Assembly (NCBI GenBank): GCA_963681505.1
Contig: OY811976.1
Coordinates: forward strand, 7,073,467 to 7,137,466
DNA length: 64,000 nucleotides
Direction of reading: 5' to 3'
Origin: Eunapius fragilis
Lineage: Eukaryota > Porifera > Demospongiae > Spongillida > Spongillidae
A program made the translations under genes and the position numbers. Under the pieces are notes generated by a model. That model ran no database searches. It saw only the letters and a list, made by a program, of their open reading frames with translations, and was not told the origin of the DNA. Shown here in pieces: positions 34,966-45,559 of the stretch. Numbering within the stretch: position 1 is the stretch's first letter; each line of letters begins with the position of its first letter.

Positions 34966-35297
34966 TTAATCACACGAAATGGCTCAAGCAGTTAGTCAGG
35001 AACCTCCAATCACTCTATTACGGATAGACACGTGTGTGCTTTTGACACTCAGAATGGCGCTTAGCAATGGTTGCTATTTATTGATGACGATTTATGACGC
35101 TATTGCACAACCTCGGCTGAGAGCAGCGGCTGCGATCGCGTGAATCCCACACAAAAACCAGCAGAGATCCCTGCGCAGAGATAATCCTGGTAGCGGGTGT
35201 TGAGATGAGTGGCGAGGGATGAGCACCATGCCTCGGAGGAGAGGGAGGTGGAGCCTCCTTTGAAAGGGGGAGCTGGCAAACTAATAACATGATATAC

Positions 35298-35410
35298 CTG
35301 GATAGCTAGTGCGGCTACCTGGATAGCTAGTGCGGCTACCTGGATAGCTAGTGTGGCGTAACATGATTTACCTGGATAGCTAGTGCGGCTACCCGGATAG
35401 CTAGTGCGGC
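35298..35410. repeat. 21-base minisatellite CTGGATAGCTAGTGCGGCTA
   Basis: Five units of about 21 bases, one with a GTAACATGATTTAC insertion. No gene. Confidence 0.85.
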
Positions 35411-37009
35411 GTGGCGTGGCACTCTTAGCATTGGAGCGCGGCTCCCTGAGGGCAGAGCGAAGCTGATTAACATGCTTACTACTAACACCGACACTAGTGA
35501 TGACCATCCATCACTGTGTTATGTGGGCAAGGGCAGAGGAGTGGGGCCCCAGTTGTACCAGTTGTCCTTGCCAGGTTCTGAATTCTCTTTCTCTTCTTCT
35601 AAAAATAAATCAAATTTATCTTCACAACAGACTGCTGCATGAGGGAAAATGGTGACCGGTGCAAGTTCTGTGATTGCACCCTGCAGAGGTCGAAGGCAAA
35701 CATCTTCCACAGTGCATGCCTCCCCACCCAAAAATTCAACAACAGAGAGAACCTCCTTCATAGTTGCAGCATGGCAGCGGTAAGCACGTAGCATCACTTC
35801 CTCAAACAGCTTCCCACACTTGGGATTACTGTGAGGTGCTGGAATTTTCTGAAGGGCCTGGGCCAACATCTTCACTTCTTTTGCAAGTGAGAATTGTACT
35901 AGGCACCTTATATGCATGTTGCTAAGTATTACACTCAGTTGTTCCACAGCCTTTGGACTCATGTACACACGGTCCACACCAGCTGTGTGATCTCTGAGGA
36001 TAGTGCATAGGCCTGCTGCATCACCCAGGAGTGCAGCATGGAAACCATCACCAAATTCAGCACTTGGTAACTCGGTTGAAGTGTTGGGGCCAGAACAAGA
36101 CATGCAATAGGTCCAGGGGGTCGACTTTAAGCCTTTTACATGCCGCCAAATATTTATCACAGTTCATACTGTAATCACAAGATGTACTTGGCAGGAGATC
36201 CACTTCGCTTATCTTTGATCTCTGTTTCTCCATCAACTGCTTGCCACTCGCTTTCAATAATCGAAGTACACCACCATAGGTACGAGTATTGTATCGTGAG
36301 CTCCAAAGAACTGATCGTGCACAGGTGAGTGCCGGACCACTGTTCAGCTTCCCCAGCTTCTCATCGTCCCTCTATACAGACAGTGGTGGGAGGGGCATGC
36401 AATACACGGGGCGGTTTGTGATGCCCTTTGCAGGGTTGTATGCTGAATATGCTGACGCACATACCTACAGTGCACCAAGTTGTCTGTTACCCTGACGATC
36501 TATCAATGAGGCTCCACCAGTGCCTTCAGTCCAACCACAGCTCCCATAGACACCACACTTACTGCCGGCTGCCTCCTTACCCAACTTGGCTAGTTCGTGT
36601 GCGGCAAGGAGAATATTCTCCTCTGGCTTCAGCTGAAGGATGGCACAATATGCCTGCACATGCAACTTCAATTGCACAGTTGTGCTTTATAGCTTTCAGA
36701 TGTGGGACAACTGCAGCTGCAATGTCTGAGAGAGACCCAGCATCATCACTACCATGACGACAAACAGCTGAGTACAGAATGCGCATGTAAACATGGATCT
36801 CTGGGAATCTCGTCTCGTCAACAAGCCTGACTCGAGGCAGTAATGACATTGTCACCATGTTCAATGACTCCACCATTAAATGTAATGTACAATGCCTTTC
36901 CACGAGACTTCTCAAAATGCTGCATTGCCAGTTTCAGCTGCATAGTCTTCCCACTACCAGCTGTGCCACAGCTGACAGCAATTGGCATGCGAATTGTATA
37001 CTTTTGTAG

Positions 37010-38501
37010 CAGGGGCGGATTCAGGGGGGGTCTTTGGGGTCTAAAGACCCCCCCCCCCCCCCCCCCCCCCCTTGGCCCCAAGTAATGAACATTAATAACA
37101 TGCATGGTTAATTAATTCAGTTATCTTATCGCGATTGAAAGGGCCGAGCTGTTCTACAGGATGTAAGTGCGTCAATTCAACTGATCTCAGATCCTTTTTC
37201 TCAGGAAACAGATAGATATAAGCATATAATATTAAACGCTCGATACACATGTGTAATTGGATCAGCTGTTGGTCACGGTGAGGCTTCGGGTGCATTTCGT
37301 TAATTACTGAGCAGCAGGAACCACAGCAGTGTGAAGAGCTAGACAGTCAGACAATTGTCCCCGTGGATTTGTGTCATTTGCCCAATGAAGAATACTCACG
37401 CCCAAGTTAGTGTCTTATGAAAGGGATCTTATCATTAACGTCTTCAGGTGCTTCATTCAGCAGTTGCCACTGGTGATCCTGTTGAGGCTTCGGGTGCACA
37501 CAATGGCGTTGTGTTAATTATTGAGCAGCAGGAACCATAGCAGTGTGAACAGCAAGACACCAACTCCATTGGTCAAATACACCTGCAGTTAATGCTAGCC
37601 AGTATTACGGACGATCATTAACTATTCCAATGCTGGACCATTTAATTACTGAGCTTGACAATCGTTTTGAAGAAGAAGCAGCAGGCATTGTTGGTGAGTT
37701 ACTGTAGCACAAATTCTGCCTTCTGAATTCTGTTCAGCTAAATCCAAGTCATTTCAAAGAGGTTTTAAGGATGACCTTCCATCAGCTTAGGCAGGCATTA
37801 CATACTGAGCTGAGTTTACGGCGAATGAAACGGAAAAGTGAAACTGTCAAAGCAAAACAGCTTGATACGCCAACAAAGGCTCTAAGTTTTGTTGACAAGG
37901 ATTACATTCCAAGCATTTATGTAATCCTTGCCATATCTGCTACTCTGGCAGTAACTAGTTGTGAGTGTGAAATGTTAGTTAGCGTGCTAAAATTCACAGC
38001 AAAAAAAGGACGCAAATCATATTTTGATTCCACAAGTGATCATATCTGTATCAAAACTGTTATCATTTTGGTACAGATCTGAAAAAAAAAAAAAAACAGA
38101 TCACTTATGAAATCAAAATATGCTGTGAAAATTGCTGAAGACATCACTTTGATGCACTATGGGTAATGACAGATTAAATGGTTTGGCATTGATGCTGATT
38201 CATAGAGGTGTGGAGTTGAATCCAGATGCGGTGGTTGAAGAGTTTTCTCGTCCTTACCCATGCAGGCTTTTGCTTTTGTTAATTAACCCTTTTTCAGAGT
38301 AGCTAGCCCAAAGGTTATACTCGATGCCATCAATATTAAGTTGTTTAGGAACAGTATCATTGTGAAAAGTGCTTTAATTTTCATGCCAAATAAATCGAAA
38401 ACTAAAAAAGCGCCACGGGTGAGGCACGCCCCCTTCCGTACCCACCCCATCATGAATTTAATCTTAGACCCCCCCTTCCGGAATTCCTGGATCAGCCCCT
38501 G
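37010..38501. mobile_element. hAT transposon inserted in P-loop gene copy 2
   Basis: CAGGGGCGGATTCAGG at the left is answered by CCTGGATCAGCCCCTG at the right. Flanks share only GTAG (37006-37009 and 38503-38506), so the 8-base duplication has decayed. The uninterrupted sequence is seen in copy 1 near 18780. The left end has a G/C hairpin with a 24-C run (37048-37071). It contains a plus-strand transposase relic. Confidence 0.75.
37625..38082 (+). pseudogene. hAT transposase C-terminal relic (ZMYM/TTF-like subgroup)
   Basis: Reads PMLDHLITELDNRFEEE, then a stop, then KDYIPSIYVILAISATLAVT and SCECEMLVSVLKF. The first block matches the L-D-x-L-x-x-E-L-x-x-R-F region and the second the dimerisation region (P-x-I-x-x-L-L-x-I-x-x-T-x-P-V-T-S-x-x-x-E) of hAT proteins of the zf-TTF/DUF4371 type. 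The order and strand agree with one decayed gene. Confidence 0.7.
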
Positions 38502-38669
38502 CGTAGATCCTCCCAATCATTCCCCATATGATCGGTTTCTTCCAGGGCTCTGTCCAGCACTCCAAGAGCCCGATACAGGGGTCCAATGTTGGTTTGCCCG
38601 ATTCATTCCAGTGTTGTGGGCTGATATCCAAATAGCGATCCATTGTTTTGGGCTTCACCATGGTACTCA

Positions 38670-39110
38670 TGAAAGGGGAGACTGCTTCTAGCTGTGACCT
38701 GGTGTTCTTGTCTCTGAGAGATCAACATGACAAAAACATCAGGATCAACTGTATTGCCTCTCCTTTACTTCCATCACCACAAATACCTCACCTTTATCGG
38801 TTCTTCCAGATGTGTGTTGCTAAGAAAACTCTTCGAATTCGGAACTGCTTCGCGCGATTGTCCAATGCAGCGTGTAAAAATAGGCTGAAAGGCTCGCCGG
38901 GGCATTAACGGCTGCTCGAAGCGGGTAGGCACACGGACTGGTATCCAGCTTGATAAACATGTCAACGCGTGTCTGGCAATACTACTCGCATAGCAAGTAC
39001 CCTTCTAGCTTTGTACATATGCATGCTGCAAAGATAAATTATTCAAATTAATCCTCGCCCACAACCTATTAATTGACAAAACAGATGGGCAAAAAGGAGG
39101 TAGGATCCTC
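38670..39110. other. 5' flank of P-loop copy 2, no gene
   Basis: 38670-38830 still matches DNA upstream of copy 1 (18440-18610), so the duplication unit extends past the coding part. The rest shows nothing. Confidence 0.5.
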
Positions 39111-39116
39111 AAAACA

Positions 39117-39282
39117 CAGCAAAAAAACGCGTCAAATTAATTCTTGATTATCGATTGATTTGCCATTACATTCTGGTACATATTGTTAACAGTTTGTACC
39201 AGGTATGTAAGCATTTTGTACCAGAATGTAAGTGGCAAATCAATTGAAAATCAAGAATTGATTCGACGCGTTTTTTTGCTGT
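39117..39282. repeat. Palindromic MITE
   Basis: Arms at 39117-39179 and 39217-39282 pair from CAGCAAAAAAACGCGTC through ATTTGCCATTACATTCTGGT. The loop contains a third GTACCAG copy. Confidence 0.8.
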
Positions 39283-39699
39283 GAAAAAAGAGAGGAACAG
39301 ACAGAGACAAGGGAACCTGCAGCTAGGTAAGTCGCTGTTGCAATACCGGATTTGTCTGAGCTGAGTACGTCCGTCTTTCTCAGCTTTTTGGGTGTGAATT
39401 GAACGATGGATACGACTGGGGAAGGCTGAACCTGAAGTCCGTGACAGAGGAGAGCCAGCTGGATGATTTTCTGCAGTCCGCTTGAACTCTCGGGGACAGA
39501 ATTCACAGCAGGTATGTACCAGTGCTAAGGTATCCGTTAATAGCAGCAGGGACGTGGGAATATGTTAGTTGAACATTACGGTGATAGACAGGAATGCACC
39601 GAAAGAAGCCATACTACAGGCCCAGGAGAACACTAGCTTAATAGGATCCCGTGGAGGTAGGCACCCCTAGGGGGTATTTCATCCACCCACAAAACGTTC

Positions 39700-40060
39700 T
39701 TTGGAAAGATCTTGGATAAGATCTTGAGTTTCATCTTGCCAGCGCCAAGGATCATGCCCATGATTCTTGGGTATCTTGCCAAAGATCTTGGCTAAGATCC
39801 AAGATTATGGCTGCCAAATTCTTGCAAGATTCGAGCTTTCCTGGTCAAGATTCCTGCCTTCCTGGTCAAGATTCCTACCTTTGTGGTCAAGATTCCTGCC
39901 TTCCAGGTCAAGATTCCTTCCTTCCTGGTTAATATTCCTGCCTTCCTGGTCAAGATTCCTACCTTCCTAGTCAAGATTCCCTTCCTGGTCAAGATTCCTA
40001 CCTTCCTGGTCAAGATTCCTGCCTTCCTGGTCAAGATTCCTGCCTTCCTGGGCAAGATTC
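39700..40060. repeat. AAGATCTTGG DNA and 21-base TTCCTGGTCAAGATTCCTGCC array
   Basis: 39700-39830 is AAGATCTTGG-rich. 39832-40060 has about 11 units of TTCCTGGTCAAGATTCCTRC, period 21 with an 18-base variant. It lies directly after the tail of locus D. Confidence 0.85.
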
Positions 40061-40254
40061 TTACCCCTTCTATTCACATGATCAAACAAATATTGTTGGT
40101 TCATGAATTGTTTAATTCAAATGCAAAAGCTATCTACCAGTATAATATTATACTGGAGCATTTAGCAAAGTTTTACTTATATTCAAAACAAGGGTAATTG
40201 TAAACATGAATCATGAGTATAGTGATCATGCAGTGATCTTACATTGTACGTAGT

Positions 40255-40842
40255 TCAACTGTGGGCAACTTCACTTTCTGGTTTCACAGTGGTCTGCAGC
40301 TTCTTCGCTTTGTCTCTACACTTGTGATTGCATTTGTCCCTGATTTGTGTGCCATGCTCTGTGTACGCCTGCTGTCCAAATTTTTCCACAATACAATCTG
40401 TGCACATAATATATGTTTGATTTTGAATGTGTGCATATCTGTATTTTATTTTACCTTCAAGAAGCTTCACACGCCTTGGGGATTTAGCATTTGCTGCCCC
40501 CCTCTCTGCTTGTTGATAGCAGCAGGTGGACATTTCATGGTCGTTGAACAAGGCATCCATCAAAAGGAGTGCATATTTGAATATATCCACTGCCTTCAAG
40601 CTCAGGAGGTTAACTCCACTTTCCTAAAATGAAAATACACATTTATCTGTGTACATGCATTGATAAAAATTGTTACCAAAATGAACTGTTGATTTTTTGG
40701 CTGATCACTTACTTGAACACCAGTTGTCACATGTGATTTTGCAATTTTATCAGTGCTGGATGGATTCATGAACTGTTCATTTTTTGGCTGATCACTTGCT
40801 TGAGCACCAGTTGTCACATGTGATTTTGCTATTTTATCAGTG
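40255..40842 (-). CDS. BEN-type gene 3' exons (locus D)
   Basis: Exons on minus: about 40842-40713, 40623-40455 and 40397-40255 (TGA), with GT/AG borders and matching phases (0, then 1). The first carries a 26-residue repeat twice (STDKIAKSHVTTG). The second reads AVDIFKYALLLMDALFNDHE then RRVKLLEG. The third reads IVEKFGQQAYTEHG and CNHKCRDKAKK. This is open through the region where locus C has two stops, so locus D is the best-preserved copy of this type. The intron after LLEG is only 57 bases. The 5' exons were not found; 40843-41380 shows none. The likely role is a nuclear DNA-binding BEN protein (inference). Confidence 0.65.
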
Positions 40843-41377
40843 CTGGATGAATTAGAGCAATACAATGGATATACATATCTACTTCACCACACATATTAAT
40901 ATATTGTATGCTATATATGCCATTCATTTGTATGTGGTCATGTACCAGCATCCTTTTCAAGTGAACCTCGTGCAGCCAACTGCCTTGGCAACAATGAAAC
41001 AAAGTTTGCATGTACTCTCAAGTTTTCATACGTACATTATAATTACACTAAATATTGCTACTTGGACTATAAATACAGCTGTGGATCATATACATGGCTC
41101 AAGAATTGCAATGCAGGGCGGACGGAGGCTTTGCGATCTGTTTGGATGGAGACGTCGATATTTTAGAGCAAGGCCAGAGATAAGCATGTGGAAATATTAG
41201 AAATTATAACTACGTACATGTACATACATGTAATACTGAGCTGCATCGCAAATGACTGATCAGACATTGCACGGCAAACGGACACCGTATATAAGAGTAT
41301 GCTAGGGATCCTACTATCCCTGTATCCTCGCAGTACTGACGTACTGCCTTAAGGCAAGGCTTAGAGTCGTCCTCTGC

Positions 41378-41380
<3 letters not shown>

Positions 41381-41431
<51 letters not shown>
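41381..41431. repeat. (TA)n microsatellite
   Basis: 51 bases of TA repeat. Confidence 0.95.
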
Positions 41432-41435
<4 letters not shown>

Positions 41436-41514
41436 ATGTCTATATATGTACGTATATGTAAATAACGTTATAATTTGTGTGATTTCTATTCATTTAAAAC
41501 AATACCTGACATAG

Positions 41515-42190
41515 GGCAACGAAAGAGGAAGCGATACACTTCTGACCCTACTACACCAATTCCGGAGAGAACCCTCCGTCGGTGGAAGGCAAAGAAAAGT
41601 AATGTGCGCTGCATACGTGCATGCATACATATAAAGTATGTCAACTTAATGAGCTACATATATGTATTTACAGTGCATAACGACAATGAATTTAGTCAGC
41701 ACATTGAAGGTAATTTCAGTGTTCATAGACTCATGTGCTTACAATTTTGGTATATGCATGTAATTCAGTAGGCTCAAATGGTGTTCAAGAACAAGGAGGC
41801 AGAAGTGTTGATGGTGATGTTAGGAGTAGTGAAGTGGCTAATAATTGTGATTTTGCTAGTTGTGGGGTTGATAATGGTGGAATTGATGATAATAATGCAG
41901 GAGACCCTGAAGATCATTGTGGTCTGGAGATTGAAGGAAACTATATTAATAGTGAGATTGATGATAGAAAAAATGATTGTGGTGAGAAAGAGAGATAATC
42001 ATGCTAGAAATTATGAGTTTGATGGGGGCGATGATGGCATCACCAATGCAAGTGTTGGTAATGGATATGATGATGATGATGGTGGTGATGATGATGATGG
42101 TGGTGGTGGTGGTGGTGGTAGTGGTGATGATCATATTGGTGGTGTGGTGGATGCTGTAGACAGTGGCAGCAGTTTCACCAACATCACATG
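41515..42190 (+). pseudogene. CACTA transposase 5' exons, truncated paralogue
   Basis: Exons 41515-41598, 41674-41709 and 41769-about 42190 join in phase 1 with GT/AG borders, just like the 5' exons of the 21.5-25.1 kb gene. The first reads RKRKRYTSDPTTPIPERTLR RW-type, matching the P-V-P-G-R-T-L-R-W-W block there. The third is acidic, rich in D, G, N and E, and shifts frame after a TAA at about 41996. Nothing resembling the catalytic region follows before the Frizzled-like gene on the other strand. Confidence 0.55.
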
Positions 42191-42194
42191 ATTT

Positions 42195-42640
42195 TGTAAC
42201 TGCAGTAATCTCATTGTGATGAATGGACCCTTAAAACCATTTTCCTTTAAATTTATAAATTACTCAACAGATTATTTGCTCGTTTCATCTTTTGTCTTCC
42301 TATGCATCAGCGTGCATAGGACCATACAAGTTTTATCAAGAACCAAGATTATATTCGTGGGTGGAGCTGCATGATTAAACCAAGGGCACCACGTGCCTTG
42401 TGCCCTCACGATTTTCCCTGATGGGATCATGCTACCCATTTACACGCGATCTTTGAGACTAATAGTCTGATATGCTGAGCTGTGAGGTTGTGGCTTTAGC
42501 CTAGCCATGCATACAACAGATTAGCCCACATCATTACTATACATTTAGTAGTATTGTTACATTTCTAAAATAATTTGCGCACATTCTCAAATTTGTAAAG
42601 GTGTTATCAATGTGATCTAATTCTAAGAGTGAGTTTTCAT
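42195..42640. other. Intergenic between CACTA fragment and Frizzled-like gene
   Basis: The two genes are convergent. No further gene or clear polyadenylation pattern is claimed. Confidence 0.4.
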
Positions 42641-42648
42641 GGAATTGT

Positions 42649-45548
42649 TTATATCTTTGAATCTGGTTCCTTCGCAGTACAGTCTTTGACTCCAGTCCGC
42701 AGATGTGCACGTAAAAATAGCCAAAGATGGGCAAACTTCTCCTGTATGGCTCCAAAGTTCACAGTATATAGAAGATTCAAAACTGGAAAAAGGCCAATGA
42801 GTGCATGTACAGTAGTCCATATTTCATAAGCTCCCAGAGTTTGCAAAGTTTTTTTAATACTGTCACATTTTGGGTTTGTACCTGCTGCCTCACATGCAAA
42901 ATAGTTTCCAAACCCTGAAATAAGCTTATCAGTATTTTTGGCGGTGATAGTGGCTGCTACTGCAATTGTTGGTCCAAAACTTATTAAATAGCAGAGCAGA
43001 AGTAGAAGCTTTAGTTCCGTTGTTGGCAAAGATTCTGCATTGGAATTTCTCCACCTCTTGAATTTAAGCTGAAAAATAAAATTTCATAAGTAATTCAACA
43101 TAATCAATGTACCTTGATAGTAGTCATGAAGGCAATGATCAACAATGGTCCACCAGTAGTACCAGTTACATTTATCATAACTGCAATTGAGTAGTATGCA
43201 ACATCAGGATTTTTAGGAAGGCACACAACTTGTGGGTAAAGGGCAGTCAAATATCCTCCAGTTGAAACTGCTGCAATTACAGGAATGCAAGGTAGCAACA
43301 CTGCCAAGAGCACTACTGTGAGATGGACAATTCTGCTATTTTCAACTCCTCGGGAATAGAAAGGAAATTGGGTTTTCACAAAAATTACACCCACATGGCA
43401 TAACCAAAGGATGTAGAGCTGGATTAATGTGTAGGTGTAGATAATGCCTATAAAGAGTTTCAGATAAAAAATTCATTTAACTCAGTAGATTTCATTTATG
43501 GCAACAAAAAAGCATAGCAAAATATTGAGTGCACACATGCACATGCATGTGTGTTTTAGCTAAAAGCTAGATCCCATTGAAGATAAATACATGTACAATA
43601 GATAATAGTGATATTAGTAAAAATAAAATCAATGCAAATGTAAGACTTATATGCACCAATTGAATAAAGGATAAGGAAACAGAAAATTGAATTTATAAAT
43701 ATTACGGACATACAGTTCAACAGTTCAAGAAACTATACCTATGTATGTCATTTGCAAAATAGAGGTGTGAAATATTTATAAATTCATGATTTCATAAGCT
43801 AGATGATTGCTGGTACCTATTGCATATGTTTTAATAGCACCAGGTGTAAGCGTCTTGTAAGGCAGATTGTTGAACATATCTTGTCGATAATGAGGCTAAC
43901 CGCCATGATTTGTACACCATATACAGAAACGCTTTAATTTTCAAACTAAATGTCCAGCGGTGCGGTGCATGGTTTATCTGATAATAGCTTAAGATCAGTT
44001 TACTTAGGTACATTTATTGAACAAAGGAGAGCAATTATGGAAAAGGAAGCCCTCTGCAAGAGAAAAAGATCATTTGACATGCTATCTGGGTTTAAGAACT
44101 ATATCAAATCCACCAAAAAAAATTAGGAAACAAGATAAAAACATTCTCTATACGTGAAGGTTGGTGGTATATAGGAATCAAAAGTAATGGTGGTGTAAAA
44201 AGCAAGGGACAAGGCTTAATTCTGATTGAAAAGGAAAAATGGTATAGACCTATTAGCAGCAAATCATCATATATAACTGTGTGCTAATATCATGTTTCCT
44301 TGCTAAATATCATGTTTCCTTTTTGATCAGAAGCCTTGTTCCCTTGCTTTTTACACTACCGTCACCTTTGATTCCTATATGCCACCCCTTCTTGTATAGA
44401 GAATGTTTTTATCACTTGTAACTCTTGGAAGAGAAGGGACTGGAATAGGAAATTTCCTAAGGAAGTTGAAATAACTGTTCACAGGTTTACCAGGTTCAAT
44501 ATCATTGCATAGCAACACATGCATAAATACATAAATACACATATATGTGCATACATACTTGTGTTTAATGACCTTCAATTTTCCATTGTCACAAACCCTC
44601 ACTTACCTGTTATCGTACAATATATAGTTGGTTGCTCATAAGCCTCTGACAGGTATTGGCTGCTGCAAAAGAATGTCCCATGGTCCCCCAGTGATGAGAT
44701 TAAACCAATCGTTGCTGTGATTGATTAGTAGTAATTTAAAAAGTTTCCATATCCTGCTCATGATGTACTTACCAAGTATTAGAATAGGTATTGCCATAAA
44801 AGGAATGATTATAGCAGGAAATACAAACCTGAAACAAGACAATTAAAATTCAAGAAATTGATGTACATGGATTATGTGTACATTTTCTTCCGCCATACAT
44901 AGGAAGATATTATCAGCATACTTCCACACAAAAGTCCAGATATTGAAGACATGACTAGAACTACGTAATCAATGTATGCTTTTTCGTTTGTATACAATTT
45001 CAGTTTGCCACAAAGTGGTCTGCATGTTCCATTGATCAGGGTGAACTGGTCACTGCAGTTCACCATTACTGAATCAGGTGGCATTGTTATTGACGATTTA
45101 TCAAATAAAGGGATCACATCTAAAAAAAGGAAACTAGTAAATGACAGAATTGCAAATAAACAGCAGACCTTGTTCGGTATTTGGAAGGCTTTCACAATTT
45201 GGAATTTGATCCTTAAAAATGCTTGATGCCACCTGCCACTCATTAGTGCACACATCTATACTTATTAGTAAACATTGCTCTCTGCTGACTGTTACATTGG
45301 CACCACAAAAAGGGAACAAGTACAAACACATGAATGGTAGCAGATGTGATATGCACGTTTGAGAGGCTCCAAGTACTGTAAGGCCATTCTTGATTAGTTG
45401 AGCAGTGTTCTCATTGGCCTCTAGGTCCACATCTCCCTCAATGGCAATAGAGCTATCATTGCATGACACACCACAGTTCAGGGTTTGATGGAACACTTGC
45501 AGGCATGTGGATTTATTATACATAGAACATCCCATTGTGGTGATCTGG
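42649..45548 (-). CDS. Frizzled/Smoothened-like receptor, 5' end missing
   Basis: Exons on minus: 45548-about 45172, 45119-about 44883, about 44829-44774, about 44670-44612, 43447-43113 and 43068-42649 (TAA). The first is a Cys-rich Frizzled-type domain: YNKSTCLQVFHQTLNCGVSC, CISHLLPFMCLYLFPFC, REQCLLISIDVC. TM1 is VVLVMSSISGLLCGSMLI and TM2 is PAIIIPFMAIPILIL; after SQYLSEAYEQPTIYCTI come TM3 (YTLIQLYILWLCHVGVIF), TM4 (VHLTVVLLAVLLPCIPVI), TM5 (AYYSIAVMINVTGTTGGP), TM6 (LLLLLCYLISFGPTIAVA) and TM7 (WTTVHALIGLFPVLNLLY). It would sit in the plasma membrane; Wnt binding is not shown. After TM7 the usual KTxxxW Dishevelled-binding motif is absent. The signal-peptide exon lies beyond 45548 and was not found. 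The join between the TM2 exon and the next is off by one phase, so a base error or missed border is possible. A family H hairpin sits in the large intron. Confidence 0.83.
44129..44418. mobile_element. Palindromic hairpin MITE, family H, copy 2 (in Frizzled-like intron)
   Basis: Arms begin AACAAGATAAAAACATTCTC and end with the inverse, sharing GTGTAAAAAGCAAGG. The apical part is rearranged and carries a small duplication of ATCATGTTTCCTT. Confidence 0.75.
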
Positions 45549-45559
45549 AAAAAAAAATC

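Larger units (their letters stand above)
34233..35058. mobile_element. Short TIR element with convergent THAP and SWIM/YqaJ-type relics
   Basis: Left CGCCATTTTGAGTGTCAAAA (about 34233) is answered by its inverse near 35037-35058, a TIR of about 22-23 bases with one mismatch. Inside, a THAP domain relic starts just right of the left TIR on plus, and a SWIM/YqaJ-type N-terminus starts just left of the right TIR on minus. The two run towards each other. The best reading is an internal-deletion derivative of a two-gene transposon. From memory, ISL2EU-type elements combine a THAP transposase with a YqaJ-like protein; that match should be tested. No clear target duplication. Confidence 0.6.
35480..38664 (-). 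pseudogene. P-loop NTPase family gene, copy 2, split by hAT
   Basis: Minus-strand homologue of 18617-20317. From ATG near 38664 it reads MVKPKTMDRYLDISPQHWNE, changes frame before the hAT insertion (37010-38501), then resumes RMPIAVSCGTAGSGKT, with the Walker A near 36945-36975. It continues through YVRASAYSAYN-like DNA (about 36430) and a segment missing in copy 1 (YGGVLRLLKASGKQLMEKQR). It then gives an open stretch at 36160-35519 with VYMSPKAVEQLSVILSNMH and RPLQGAITELAPVTIFPHA. The 3' end of copy 1 is absent. Its centre is more complete than copy 1, but the 5' part is broken. Confidence 0.65.

Noticed and set aside
41778..42191. Hydrophobic Met/Val/Ile frame resembling a membrane protein
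   Set aside because: Shifted-frame reading of GGTGAT repeats in the acidic exon of the CACTA fragment.
42290..42480. Possible structured RNA or tRNA between convergent genes
   Set aside because: No cloverleaf, TTC loop or promoter boxes could be traced.
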